DNA from: Planctomycetota bacterium | Lineage (GTDB): Bacteria; Planctomycetota; GCA-002687715; DRQF01 | NCBI GenBank assembly: GCA_015485455.1 | Contig: WFTN01000028.1 | Location: forward strand, 1 to 11,240 | Length of the DNA stretch: 11,240 bases | Direction of reading: 5' to 3' | In this document: positions 1-7,436 of the stretch, piece by piece | Position numbering within the stretch: the stretch's first letter is position 1 | Layout: each line of letters opens with the position of its first letter | Program-made: the position numbers and the translations under genes | The notes under the pieces: generated by a model | Databases searched by the model: none | What the model was told of the DNA's origin: nothing | What the model saw: the letters and a program-made list of their open reading frames with translations, nothing else

Positions 1-570
1 ATCAATCGGTTGGGCACGGTCACTCAATTTGAGGTGAGGGTCGAAGATCCGGACGAAGCCATCTTGATCGCCGAGAAAATTGACGATGTCTTTCGAACCG
101 CCGAAGAACCCACGGCAACACGTCCGAAAATCGCTTTCTTGGAGAACGCCACAAAGGATCTCCGGGAGATTCTACGCTTCGGTCGTATCTTTGGTCTCAC
201 GTGTGTCTTGGTGGCCTTGGCTCTCATGGCCGGAACGGTGGTGATGAGCGTGCAGGAAAGGTTCTCAGAGTTCGGAGTTTTTCGCACCATCGGCTATAAG
301 GCCCGTCACATTGTCCTCCTTGTCTTAGGAGAATCGGTCATCTTGGGCATCGTTGGCGCCAGCGCCGGTTTACTTTTGGCAATTGTTTTGATTCTCGCCA
401 GCGACATTTCCATCGGTGTGGAAGGGATCCAAGTCGCCTTTTTGGTCAGCCCCCTACTGGTGGCAAAAGGTTTCCTCATGGCCCTTGCTTGTGCACTCCT
501 AGCCGCCATCCTTCCCGCGGTTCAGGCCGCTCGCCTTCATGTTGTCGATGCCCTGAGGAGCAACGGATGA
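1..570 (+). CDS. FtsX/MacB-type ABC transporter permease, C-terminal part (5' end outside window)
   Basis: The frame is open from the first base, so this is the last 189 residues of a longer protein. The visible part begins with a hydrophilic stretch typical of the end of the extracytoplasmic domain. Three hydrophobic segments follow at about visible residues 61-84, 103-133 and 154-177, and the protein ends in a short basic tail. After the first of these segments comes the signature-like stretch VQERFSEFGVFRTIGYK. In the FtsX superfamily this cytoplasmic loop (conserved E, R, R-x-x-G) contacts the ATPase. Such permeases pair with a LolD/MacB-like ATPase to move lipoproteins, peptides or envelope substrates, or to drive mechanical signalling across the membrane. 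The stop overlaps the next permease start (ATGA), so the two are translationally coupled. The substrate cannot be inferred, and the ATPase is expected upstream. Confidence 0.88.
   Translation: MNRLGTVTQFEVRVEDPDEAILIAEKIDDVFRTAEEPTATRPKIAFLENATKDLREILRFGRIFGLTCVLVALALMAGTVVMSVQERFSEFGVFRTIGYKARHIVLLVLGESVILGIVGASAGLLLAIVLILASDISIGVEGIQVAFLVSPLLVAKGFLMALACALLAAILPAVQAARLHVVDALRSNG
555..560 (+). promoter_or_regulatory. Ribosome binding site fixing the start of the second permease
   Basis: GAGGAG lies six bases before the ATG at 567, inside the end of the first permease. This selects 567 over the upstream in-frame TTG at 489, which would add 26 low-complexity residues read out of the preceding gene. 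Confidence 0.75.
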
Positions 571-1721
571 AACTTCTTCCATGGGAATATCCCCTACGCA
601 ACATCATGAGAAGACCTGGGCGAGCTATCCTGACTGCCGGTTGTAGCGCATTGGCTGCGGCGCTCATCGTCGGAACCGTCGCCTTCGTCCGCGGCTTGGA
701 AACCAGTGCCCTGCGCAGCGCTCCGAAGAAAACAGCCATCTTGTTGTCCCAATCCTCCCAGAGAGACTTGGTCAGATCGGCGATTCCAGCCTCGGTTGGG
801 GACTTGGTTGCCGCCGATGTCAGGGGCATCGCATTAGAAGGAGGCGTCCCCTGTGTGTCCAGCGAGATCCACATGGGAACGAAGATCAAATTCAGCTCCA
901 CTGAAGGACAAGGATTTCTCCGGGGAGTGACCAAACGAGCTTTCTTGGTCCATGAAGCGGTCACCCTGATAGAAGGAAAACCGTCTGCTCCGGGGGAGAT
1001 CATTGTGGGACGCCTGGCCGCTGATCGTCTCGGCCTGGAAAGAGGTGCCATCAAGGTTGGGTCAAGACTGAGCTTCGAGGACAGGGAATTCACAGTCTCA
1101 GGTATTTTCGCGGCTCCCGGTACGACATTAGAATCCGAAATTTGGGTACCTCTCTACGAGCTCATGGGGCTCACTTCTCGAGACGATATTTCGGCAGTAT
1201 TCGTGCGCCTGGAATCAGACGAAGACATGGACTACGTCGACCTCTTTGCCAAAAGACGCCTCGATCTTGAGCTTATTTCAATCCCGGCATCTGTCTACTA
1301 CGCCGAAATGGCTGCCTACTTCGCCCCCATCAAACGCATAGCTTGGATGATGGCCCTCATGGTTGGGTTAGCGGCACTCTTTGGTGGTGCCAATATCATG
1401 AATGCCGCTGTCCAAGATCGCATGCGCGAATTAGCCACATTGCGAGCTGTGGGGTATTCTGGGCTTGCCTTGGTCATAGCATTGCTCATCGAATCGACCC
1501 TCTACGCCGGGTTAGGGGCTATTGTTGGTCTTCTCATTGCCAAGTACTCTATTGCTGGGGGGAGTATTAGCTTGGCCATGCAGGCATTCGAATTAGAAGT
1601 CGGAGCCCTTGCCATAGTCTTCGGCTTCCTAGGTACTTGGCTCTTGGCGCTGATGGGAACCATCCCGTCCTGCTGGCGAGCAAGCCGTTGCCAAATTTCA
1701 CTGGCTCTGAAGGAACGATAG
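567..1721 (+). CDS. FtsX/MacB-type ABC transporter permease, second subunit
   Basis: A 384-residue protein with the complete architecture of a four-helix FtsX-type permease. A cytoplasmic N-terminus (PLRNIMRRPGRA, residues 9-20) leads into TM1 at about 21-41. A large extracytoplasmic MacB-like domain (about 42-255) contains the stretch GEIIVGRLAADRLGL (143-157). Three further TM segments lie at about 258-281, 297-325 and 343-366. The loop after TM2, QDRMRELATLRAVGYSG (283-299), is the conserved ATPase-contact motif also present in the upstream permease. The ATG overlaps the upstream stop and has a good ribosome binding site, so both proteins are probably made together, either as a heterodimer or as two permeases sharing one ATPase. 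The substrate is unknown; lipoprotein or envelope-component export is a family-level guess. A small lipoprotein follows 33 bases downstream. Confidence 0.92.
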   Translation: MKLLPWEYPLRNIMRRPGRAILTAGCSALAAALIVGTVAFVRGLETSALRSAPKKTAILLSQSSQRDLVRSAIPASVGDLVAADVRGIALEGGVPCVSSEIHMGTKIKFSSTEGQGFLRGVTKRAFLVHEAVTLIEGKPSAPGEIIVGRLAADRLGLERGAIKVGSRLSFEDREFTVSGIFAAPGTTLESEIWVPLYELMGLTSRDDISAVFVRLESDEDMDYVDLFAKRRLDLELISIPASVYYAEMAAYFAPIKRIAWMMALMVGLAALFGGANIMNAAVQDRMRELATLRAVGYSGLALVIALLIESTLYAGLGAIVGLLIAKYSIAGGSISLAMQAFELEVGALAIVFGFLGTWLLALMGTIPSCWRASRCQISLALKER

Positions 1722-1743
1722 AAACACCCGTTTGTTTGTCTAA

Positions 1744-1748
1744 AGGAG
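1744..1748 (+). promoter_or_regulatory. Ribosome binding site of the lipoprotein gene
   Basis: AGGAG is centred in the 33-base gap after the second permease, six bases before the ATG at 1755. There is no terminator-like hairpin with a T tract in this gap, so the lipoprotein is probably cotranscribed with the permeases. Confidence 0.75.
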
Positions 1749-1754
1749 AATCAC

Positions 1755-2267
1755 ATGAATCTTAAATCAATTGTCATTGTCACCATTCTTGCCTGCCTCT
1801 CTTCCTGCGGCGACAGTTCCAACCCCACCGAGAACAATGGGACATCCTCATCTCAACCCGCCAAAGCTGAACTCGTCATGAAGTCGGCCCCCCAAGATTC
1901 GACGGCAGTAAAGGCCATGAAAGACAGCGTCCAAGATGGAGACGAAGTGATGGTTCACGGGCGCATCAGAGAATTCGTTGAAGGTTTCGCCGGTTTCACT
2001 CTCGTGGATGAGAAAATGCGCCATTGCGATGAACGCAATGACGACAATTGCAAAACGCCTTGGGACTATTGCTGCGAAGATTCTACTGAGATGGTAAACC
2101 ACAGCGTCACGGTTGAAGTCCACGAAGATGGAAGAATTTCGAAATCCACTCTCTCAGGTCTCGGGGGCATGGACAGGCTCAAAAACGTCGTCGTCGAGGG
2201 CAAGGTCAAGAAAAGCACTGACGGAAACGTCATCGTCATAGCCACGGGCATTTTCGTCCGCCCATGA
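1755..2267 (+). CDS. Small secreted lipoprotein, probable OB-fold, cysteine-rich
   Basis: A 170-residue protein. The N-terminus is a type II signal peptide: Lys4, a hydrophobic core (residues 5-15) and the lipobox L15-S16-S17-C18, followed by Gly19 and Asp20. A Ser/Asn/Thr/Gln-rich linker runs to about residue 60. The folded part (63-168) alternates short beta-like stretches (EVMVHGRI, AGFTLVD, VTVEVHED, NVVVEGKV, VIVIATGIFV), a pattern compatible with an OB-fold. Four cysteines sit close together (C91, C99, C106, C107), the last pair in TPWDYCCE, which suggests disulfides or metal binding. I recall similar proteins with a C-x-TPWDYCC motif from planctomycetes, where they are left as hypothetical. 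The role is unknown. Its position directly behind two FtsX-type permeases suggests an envelope partner or cargo of that transporter, which is inference from context only. Confidence 0.88.
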   Translation: MNLKSIVIVTILACLSSCGDSSNPTENNGTSSSQPAKAELVMKSAPQDSTAVKAMKDSVQDGDEVMVHGRIREFVEGFAGFTLVDEKMRHCDERNDDNCKTPWDYCCEDSTEMVNHSVTVEVHEDGRISKSTLSGLGGMDRLKNVVVEGKVKKSTDGNVIVIATGIFVRP

Positions 2268-2343
2268 TCCACCGCGCAGAGCTTGTGAGCAGCGGCCATT
2301 CTTCCTATTCAGAAAATGAGTATTGCAACTTCACGAGACAAAA

Positions 2344-3066
2344 ATGATCAAGATTCTCAAACGGCTATTGATTCCGACTGACTACCAACTGGTCAAGACG
2401 ATTGCTGCCATCAAGACTTCTCAGCTGCCGATCACCCGGGAATATATTTTCGCCCACCGTTTGATGCGCAATAAGGACTTCTTCTTTATCCAAATTGGTG
2501 CCAATGACGGCATCATGTGCGACGACATCTATGAGTTTGTGACATCTAACCGTCTTCCAGGCCTCGTGGTCGAACCTCTCTCTGACATGTTCCAAAAACT
2601 CAGGGAGAATTATGCCGAATTCCCGATGGTTACACCGGTGAAGAAAGCCATCTTTCCATCTGGTGAGACCGTCCGTTTACATCGCGTTAAACCGGAACAC
2701 AATCTCCGAAACGACCTGGACGGCATTGCATCCCTGTCCAAAGACCATCACATCAAGAGCCGCAAGCACGCATCCAACCTATCCGACTACATGATCGAAG
2801 AAGAAGTCCCTTGCATTCACTTTCAGGAACTCATTAAGAGCCACGAAGTGAAACACATTGACCTCCTGCAGATTGACACGGAAGGCTTCGACTTCGAGAT
2901 TATCAAGATGATCGACTTTGGTGTCATCAAACCCAGCATCATTCGCTATGAATACAAACATCTCTCAGATTCTGATCACGCCCAGTGCATCCGCTTACTC
3001 AAAGACCAAGGATACCTTTTCCACAAAGACAGCCGAAAAGACATGATTGCCTACTTGGAACAATAA
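2344..3066 (+). CDS. FkbM-family SAM-dependent methyltransferase
   Basis: A 240-residue protein with the Rossmann-type methyltransferase core of the FkbM family (Methyltransf_21). Motif I is FIQIGANDG (residues 48-56), the SAM-binding glycine-rich loop. The acidic end of the second strand is LVVEPLSD (74-81). The family's second hallmark is LLQIDTEGFDFEII (174-187), with an Asp-x-Glu-Gly core. FkbM-like enzymes are O-methyltransferases acting on sugars, polyketides or other small molecules; the substrate here cannot be told. I prefer the ATG at 2344. The TTG at 2323 would add seven residues (MQLHETK) and neither start has a strong ribosome binding site. No glycosyltransferase or polysaccharide gene is next to it. 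The gap of 76 bases from the lipoprotein leaves operon membership uncertain. Confidence 0.9.
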   Translation: MIKILKRLLIPTDYQLVKTIAAIKTSQLPITREYIFAHRLMRNKDFFFIQIGANDGIMCDDIYEFVTSNRLPGLVVEPLSDMFQKLRENYAEFPMVTPVKKAIFPSGETVRLHRVKPEHNLRNDLDGIASLSKDHHIKSRKHASNLSDYMIEEEVPCIHFQELIKSHEVKHIDLLQIDTEGFDFEIIKMIDFGVIKPSIIRYEYKHLSDSDHAQCIRLLKDQGYLFHKDSRKDMIAYLEQ

Positions 3067-3523
3067 CACGCTGCATCCCAATAAACGCTGATTCCAAGGT
3101 TTGAGCCCTTCCTCGTGGAATGGATGAGCCTGCATCCCGAAGATTCAGAAGACTTGACCCATCCCTCAACACGACTTCTTCGACCTATTCTCATTAAGCC
3201 AATGGCGGGTCCACTCCCTGATTTCGGGCACATGGCTTGAGGAAAGGGCAAAGAACATCCCAACATGAAGCAAACCACATGCTTAGATAGAAGCAAAAGA
3301 CAACACCACTATCCCCCCTCTTGCCAGTTGCTTACGCACCGAAGATCAAGCGGAATACCGGCGACCCTTGGAAAAATGTACCGAATCCGAACACGCAGCA
3401 AACGAATGCAAAGGTTTGTCCATTGCCTCGACAACTATTCTCTTTCCCCCATGGGCTGCAGAACCTATTGTGAAATGAGGAAAAAGCGGAACTCAATCAT
3501 TCAGCCATACCGGAAATCGAAAC
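3067..3523. other. Intergenic region with a possible decayed reading frame
   Basis: This 457-base stretch has no gene I can support. One plus-strand frame is open from about 3085 to the stop at 3235-3237 and reads like ordinary protein (it contains FEPFLVEWMSLHPEDSEDL and later IKPMAGPLPDFGHMA), but it has no ATG or GTG near its beginning and matches no family I know. The octamer TGCATCCC occurs twice near the left end (from about 3072 and 3131), and I take this as chance. I see no convincing terminator after the methyltransferase and no clear promoter before the peptidase. Confidence 0.4.
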
Positions 3524-4447
3524 TTGAACCAAGAATCCCCTTACCCCATCGGAACTCCTGGCAAGAAATGGGGCGAAACAGAAATCAACGCTTGGTCAGC
3601 GCTGCAAACGATCAAGAGACACTACGCCGACGAAGTCCTGGCAAAAATCGAAAAGCTGAAGGCTTCTTTCGCAGTGGAGCAATATGGCGCTCTTTCTTCC
3701 AATCCGGAACGTTACCCTCTTTTTGTCGTCAAGACCAAGAACTGGAAAGACAATCTGCCCAATGTTCTCATCACCGGTGGTGTCCACGGCTATGAAACCA
3801 GCGGCGTTCAGGGTGCTCTCAGGTTTCTCAAGAACGATGCCCAAGAATTCGAATCCAAGTTCAATTTCGTTGCGGCACCCTGCCTCAGCCCATGGGGCTA
3901 CGAGACAATCAATCGCTGGAACCCCCTGGCCGTCGACCCGAATCGGTCATTTAGAGCCGAGAGCCCTTCTGAAGAAGCATCTCTTATCCTTCACCACTTA
4001 GAGGCTTGGTCCATCCAGTTCTTGGCCCACTTCGATCTTCACGAAACGACCGATACAGACAACACAGAATTTCGGCCCGCCTTGGCTTCACGGGATGCCG
4101 TCGTCCAAGATCGTTGGGACATCCCCGATGGATTCTATACCGTCGGAGATGGCGCCAAACCCACTCCCAGATTCCAAGCAGCCGTCATCCAATCAGTCGA
4201 ATCTGTTACCCACATCACCCCGCCCATCGACGGCAAGATTATCGGTGAACCCTTGGAACAATGGGGAGTCATCCACTATGACGCCGGCCCTCTCGGACTC
4301 TGTATGGGTATGACCAAGGCCCCATTTGTCACCACCACAGAAGTTTACCCAGACAGCCCTCAAGTTGACGACGAAAGTTGCATTGCTGCCCAAGTCGCCG
4401 CAGTCACCGGAGGCCTCAACTACTTAAGCCAACAAGAAGAGAAATGA
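3524..4447 (+). CDS. M14-family zinc metallocarboxypeptidase (succinylglutamate desuccinylase/aspartoacylase-like)
   Basis: A 307-residue protein whose active-site layout is that of peptidase family M14. The first zinc motif is GGVHGYETSG, with His88 and Glu91 as ligands. The substrate-binding region WNPLAVDPNRSF (132-143) contains the family's Asn-Arg. The third zinc ligand is in HFDLHETTD (His173), and the catalytic base is Glu273 in TTTEVYPDSP. The start YPIGTPGKKWGE and the stretch VEQYGAL are typical of a single-domain cytoplasmic M14 group I recall from proteobacteria. There is no signal peptide, which fits a cytosolic amidohydrolase or carboxypeptidase. The start is TTG at 3524: an in-frame TGA lies at 3476-3478 and no ATG or GTG intervenes. 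The likely reaction is hydrolysis of a C-terminal residue or an N-acyl amino acid; the true substrate is unknown. Confidence 0.92.
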   Translation: MNQESPYPIGTPGKKWGETEINAWSALQTIKRHYADEVLAKIEKLKASFAVEQYGALSSNPERYPLFVVKTKNWKDNLPNVLITGGVHGYETSGVQGALRFLKNDAQEFESKFNFVAAPCLSPWGYETINRWNPLAVDPNRSFRAESPSEEASLILHHLEAWSIQFLAHFDLHETTDTDNTEFRPALASRDAVVQDRWDIPDGFYTVGDGAKPTPRFQAAVIQSVESVTHITPPIDGKIIGEPLEQWGVIHYDAGPLGLCMGMTKAPFVTTTEVYPDSPQVDDESCIAAQVAAVTGGLNYLSQQEEK

Positions 4448-4491
4448 GTAAGACCGTCAAAAAATTCCTTCGCTTCGTTGGCGGCAAGTAA
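4444..4491 (+). CDS. Possible 15-residue ORF overlapping the M14 gene stop
   Basis: An ATG at 4444 overlaps the TGA of the peptidase gene (ATGA) and opens the frame MSKTVKKFLRFVGGK before TAA at 4489. The peptide is basic (net charge about +5) and mixed hydrophobic/cationic. An ATGA overlap is how coupled genes are often arranged, so this may be a real tiny gene or the surviving first codons of a lost downstream gene. It may equally be chance, since short ORFs are common and no conservation can be checked here. Confidence 0.25.
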   Translation: MSKTVKKFLRFVGGK

Positions 4492-4505
4492 GACATTCGC
4501 CTAAC

Positions 4506-4544
4506 ATCGCACCTTGAACAGAGTGGATTCACGCCACCTGCGAT
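4506..4544. repeat. Inverted repeat between convergent genes, possible weak terminator
   Basis: ATCGCA (4506-4511) is complementary to TGCGAT (4539-4544), and inside it GTGG (4523-4526) can pair with CCAC (4534-4537). The structure sits between the convergent peptidase and DUF418-like genes and its right arm reaches into the latter's stop codon. No T tract follows on either strand, so a classical intrinsic terminator is not supported. Confidence 0.3.
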
Positions 4545-7093
4545 CAACCGGTCATCCATCGCATGATGATTTCCAATGGCCCTCGTTTGAAAAAGGCTCG
4601 CCAAGCGACAGAAAATGCCACGGAAGTGACCCAACACATCACCACGTAGAAGGCGACGAAGGGCATCGGATTCCCACGGCGCATATCGATCCAATTGAGG
4701 ATATAAAAGCCAACAATAGCGTGACCAACATAGAGAGTCAGAGCCATTTGCCCCGTCAGTACAAAGGGTGACAAGATCCTCTTCATCCGCGAAAATGAAG
4801 CCAGAACCAAGCAAAGACCGATGATACCCATGGACGTACCAATCGCCGTCAGCATGTAGTAGGGGCTCTTCGAGCCAGAGCTAATCGTTGTCATCGAAGC
4901 TAAGCGTTGCTTGGCAGTCGGGTGAGCAACGGCCTCCGCATCTACCCAGCTTGTGTCCCAGGGTATGAGCTTTTGTTTGTCTCCGTCTTTAACCGGCAGG
5001 TGCCGCTCGATTCCAACGAGATTGACCAAGGCCGGCCAAACTTTGCCCCGGAATCGATTGCGGGAGTCGGAGGCTCCAGGGGAATTCGGGTTCGATGTGG
5101 GTTGGGCTATGGTTGCATTTGGCCGGGAGGTTGGCGCCACCGGGGATTCTACATTGCCAGCGGCCGTGGCTGTCTCTGGGGCCGAGTTGGCACTATTCCC
5201 CGCAGGCTGGCTATCAGCAGTCTTTGATTTCTTGGCGACATCCTTGGGTTTTTCATCCGGATCTCGTCCTTCGGCTATAGCTCGCCTCCGCGCCTTGGCC
5301 TTGCGCTCTTCGTTTCGTTCTTTCCATCGTTCTTTCTCTGCGTCAAAACGAGCTTGGTCGTAAATAATCGACCGCCTCAAGCTTGAGATCGCACTTTTCA
5401 GGTCACGTTTGTGCCGAGAAGGAGCGGGGTTTCCCTTGCCATAGGAGACCTCAAGAATCACTGCAGGCCTCTTCTGCCCAGAATACTCAACTTCTTCCAC
5501 ACGGATCTTTCGATCTTTGTATCGCCCATGGCGAGCCAAGCGAACGCGAACTTTCTCCACGTCCTTCAAGAAATCGGCATACTTGTCTTTGGGAAATCCT
5601 TCGACAATCGTCATGTCGAGGGGGTCAGGATCTTTCGAGCCATTCGAACCTCTTTGACCTCCGCGGCTTCCCCTCGGTGCTGAGGTGCCGCCGTGCTGAC
5701 CCGGGCTACTTGATGAATCGGCAGTCCCATTTCCTGGAGGTTGCTCAACAGGGGGGGGTGGGCGCGAATTTCCTCCTCTTGAGCCAGGCCTTCTTCCTCG
5801 TCCGGATCCAGTGGGGGTGTTCCCGTTGGCATTTGTGCCGGGAGTTGGGCTGCTTCCGCTGGCACCATGACTCGATGGTCGCGAACTGGCACTACGGTTT
5901 CCACCTCTTGCCGATCCTCCACGACTTCCAGAGCGCTGTTTCGGCTGGGGCTCTGGGTCTTCCACCACAAGCTCTAAACTCTCATCCCCATGAACCACGT
6001 ATTTTTCTGGATAGAGCCAATGCTCAACAGGCTCAGCGCTCATGTGTCCTAAGGTTGCCAACATGACTCCGGCAATCAAGATTCCAAAACGGGTACTGGC
6101 CTTGCTGGTATTCAAACGACCAATAAGCATGCCAGTCAAGAGAAAAGCAAACCACGGCAACACCGGATGAATGCCGTTGATGAAGAGATTCTTGAGGGCG
6201 TCCTGCCAGCCGTCCCATGAACTGCTGCGCCAATCACGGACCTCCGTGGCATCATAAATAAATTGCCGAAAAAAGGTCCCGCCGAGAACACCGATCAGGG
6301 CCAGCCAAATCCAGCGAGACCTCAAGCTCAAGAAGATACAACCGGCCAACAGATAGAATCCATAGAAATGTAGAATGTCGAAGGACCAAACCGGCCACCA
6401 CATGTAGCCAAAGGCAAACAAAAAGAGGGAGCGTTTGACCAGGATCCCTTGGGGTGTGCTGAACTTTCTGGCAAAGACCCAAAACAAGAGAAGCATGACA
6501 CTGCAGAATCCCATGCCAATCTTGAGAAGAGTCGAGAACTCACCACTCTTGATTGCTGCTAAGTGATCAAGAAATCGTTCTTGGACTGGAGCCACCGGAG
6601 GCGTCTTGTTCTGTGACCGAGCCCCCATTCTTGTACTCGCCGAAGTCGTTGACGCAGACGCTGGACGACGCCAAGTAACAGGCCCGTAACCAAAGGAGCG
6701 TCCAAGATATCTCTCTGCAGCATAGAAGTCTACCGCCACCCAGCTCGAACAAAGAAGTGCCACCAACAGCAGTGGTCGCAACAGGGACAAGACTCTTTTG
6801 AAACCAAGGGGTGGCGCTGGCGGGTTCTTTTTTGCCTTGTAGAGCAAAGTCAAGCCAACGCCCGCCAGGATCACAAAAGTTGCTGCTGCTCGTCCGTAGC
6901 AAGCTTTATAAATCTTGTAAAGCCACTCTGGCCCATTGCCGCTGCGGCTACCCATCAAGATCTGATAATTGACAATAACCATGCCAAAAAAGGCAATGCA
7001 ACGAGCCACATCGAATCCGATTTGGCGGTTTCCGAGGGATGGTGGAGTTGGTTCGACTTGGGGCGAAGTCTCGGGCGATTGTTGATCAGGCAC
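4544..7093 (-). CDS. DUF418/acyltransferase-like polytopic membrane protein with a large extramembrane insert
   Basis: An 849-residue protein. Residues 25-45 (IGFDVARCIAFFGMVIVNYQ) are the N-terminal helix typical of DUF418/DUF1624 and related heparan-glucosaminide acetyltransferase-like proteins. Further hydrophobic segments lie at about 66-86, 99-122, 187-208, 219-258, 261-277, 307-325, 335-350, 745-767, 773-799 and 808-833. The C-terminus FKRGPLEIIMRWMTG resembles the family ending. Residues 352-740 are a hydrophilic insert: a Gly/Ser/Arg/Pro-rich segment (380-490, many SRGG repeats), a possibly folded module (491-555), a highly charged probable helix or coiled coil (562-612) and a second disordered linker (615-680). 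Such proteins may transfer acyl groups across the membrane, but DUF418 has no proven reaction. The start is GTG; an in-frame TGA lies just upstream and the next Met is inside TM1. The ribosome binding site is weak. Confidence 0.85.
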   Translation of the reverse strand: MPDQQSPETSPQVEPTPPSLGNRQIGFDVARCIAFFGMVIVNYQILMGSRSGNGPEWLYKIYKACYGRAAATFVILAGVGLTLLYKAKKNPPAPPLGFKRVLSLLRPLLLVALLCSSWVAVDFYAAERYLGRSFGYGPVTWRRPASASTTSASTRMGARSQNKTPPVAPVQERFLDHLAAIKSGEFSTLLKIGMGFCSVMLLLFWVFARKFSTPQGILVKRSLFLFAFGYMWWPVWSFDILHFYGFYLLAGCIFLSLRSRWIWLALIGVLGGTFFRQFIYDATEVRDWRSSSWDGWQDALKNLFINGIHPVLPWFAFLLTGMLIGRLNTSKASTRFGILIAGVMLATLGHMSAEPVEHWLYPEKYVVHGDESLELVVEDPEPQPKQRSGSRGGSARGGNRSASSRPSSHGASGSSPTPGTNANGNTPTGSGRGRRPGSRGGNSRPPPPVEQPPGNGTADSSSSPGQHGGTSAPRGSRGGQRGSNGSKDPDPLDMTIVEGFPKDKYADFLKDVEKVRVRLARHGRYKDRKIRVEEVEYSGQKRPAVILEVSYGKGNPAPSRHKRDLKSAISSLRRSIIYDQARFDAEKERWKERNEERKAKARRRAIAEGRDPDEKPKDVAKKSKTADSQPAGNSANSAPETATAAGNVESPVAPTSRPNATIAQPTSNPNSPGASDSRNRFRGKVWPALVNLVGIERHLPVKDGDKQKLIPWDTSWVDAEAVAHPTAKQRLASMTTISSGSKSPYYMLTAIGTSMGIIGLCLVLASFSRMKRILSPFVLTGQMALTLYVGHAIVGFYILNWIDMRRGNPMPFVAFYVVMCWVTSVAFSVAWRAFFKRGPLEIIMRWMTG

Positions 7094-7265
7094 GACGTTT
7101 TCTCATTGCTAACAGGAGGAGCAGCGTTCAAGAAACGCAGTCTCACTGAGACACGTTTCGAATCGGCTGAAATATAGCAGAAAAAACGCAGATGTGCCGA
7201 CCGCCTTCTTGCCAGGACTCTCCGCCCTATTCACCACCTGAGCCCGAATAATTCACGACCTCGGG

Positions 7266-7280
7266 GCCGCCAGGGGCGGC
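7266..7280. repeat. GC-rich perfect hairpin
   Basis: GCCGCC (7266-7271), a three-base loop AGG, then GGCGGC (7275-7280) form a perfect six-pair stem. No T tract follows on either strand, so I do not call it a terminator. Confidence 0.55.
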
Positions 7281-7312
7281 ATAGCGCCCGTACTCTGCAT
7301 CAGTCCCCCCTC

Positions 7313-7328
7313 ACGACCACGTGGTCGT
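7313..7328. repeat. Perfect 16-base palindrome, possible operator
   Basis: ACGACCAC is followed directly by its reverse complement GTGGTCGT, with no spacer. A gapless palindrome of this size is the form of a binding site for a homodimeric regulator. It lies about 220 bases upstream of the GTG of the DUF418-like gene, which is far for a simple repressor site. The half-site ACGACCAC recurs at 7445-7452 in the left arm of the larger inverted repeat. Confidence 0.4.
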
Positions 7329-7436
7329 AGCAGAGCGACTTCTTGGATTGCGAACACTCTGCCACCCTTGGCTGTGTTGTGTTTCGAAGAGAAGTCTTAA
7401 GAATTGTTGTTCTGAGCTTTCTTTGCGGAGCATTTT

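Noticed and set aside
489..566. Longer form of the second permease starting at TTG 489
   Set aside because: The extra 26 residues come from the coding sequence of the upstream permease in another frame. The ATG at 567 has a strong ribosome binding site and matches the family's N-terminus.
3265..3795. 176-codon plus-strand ORF overlapping the start of the M14 gene
   Set aside because: Its right half is the M14 gene read in another frame, its composition (many Arg, Ser, Cys, His) is not protein-like, and the M14 frame has all catalytic motifs.
5383..6066. 227-codon plus-strand ORF antisense to the DUF418-like gene
   Set aside because: It lies opposite the Gly/Ser/Arg-rich linker, where codon composition removes stops from other frames. 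The translation resembles no protein.
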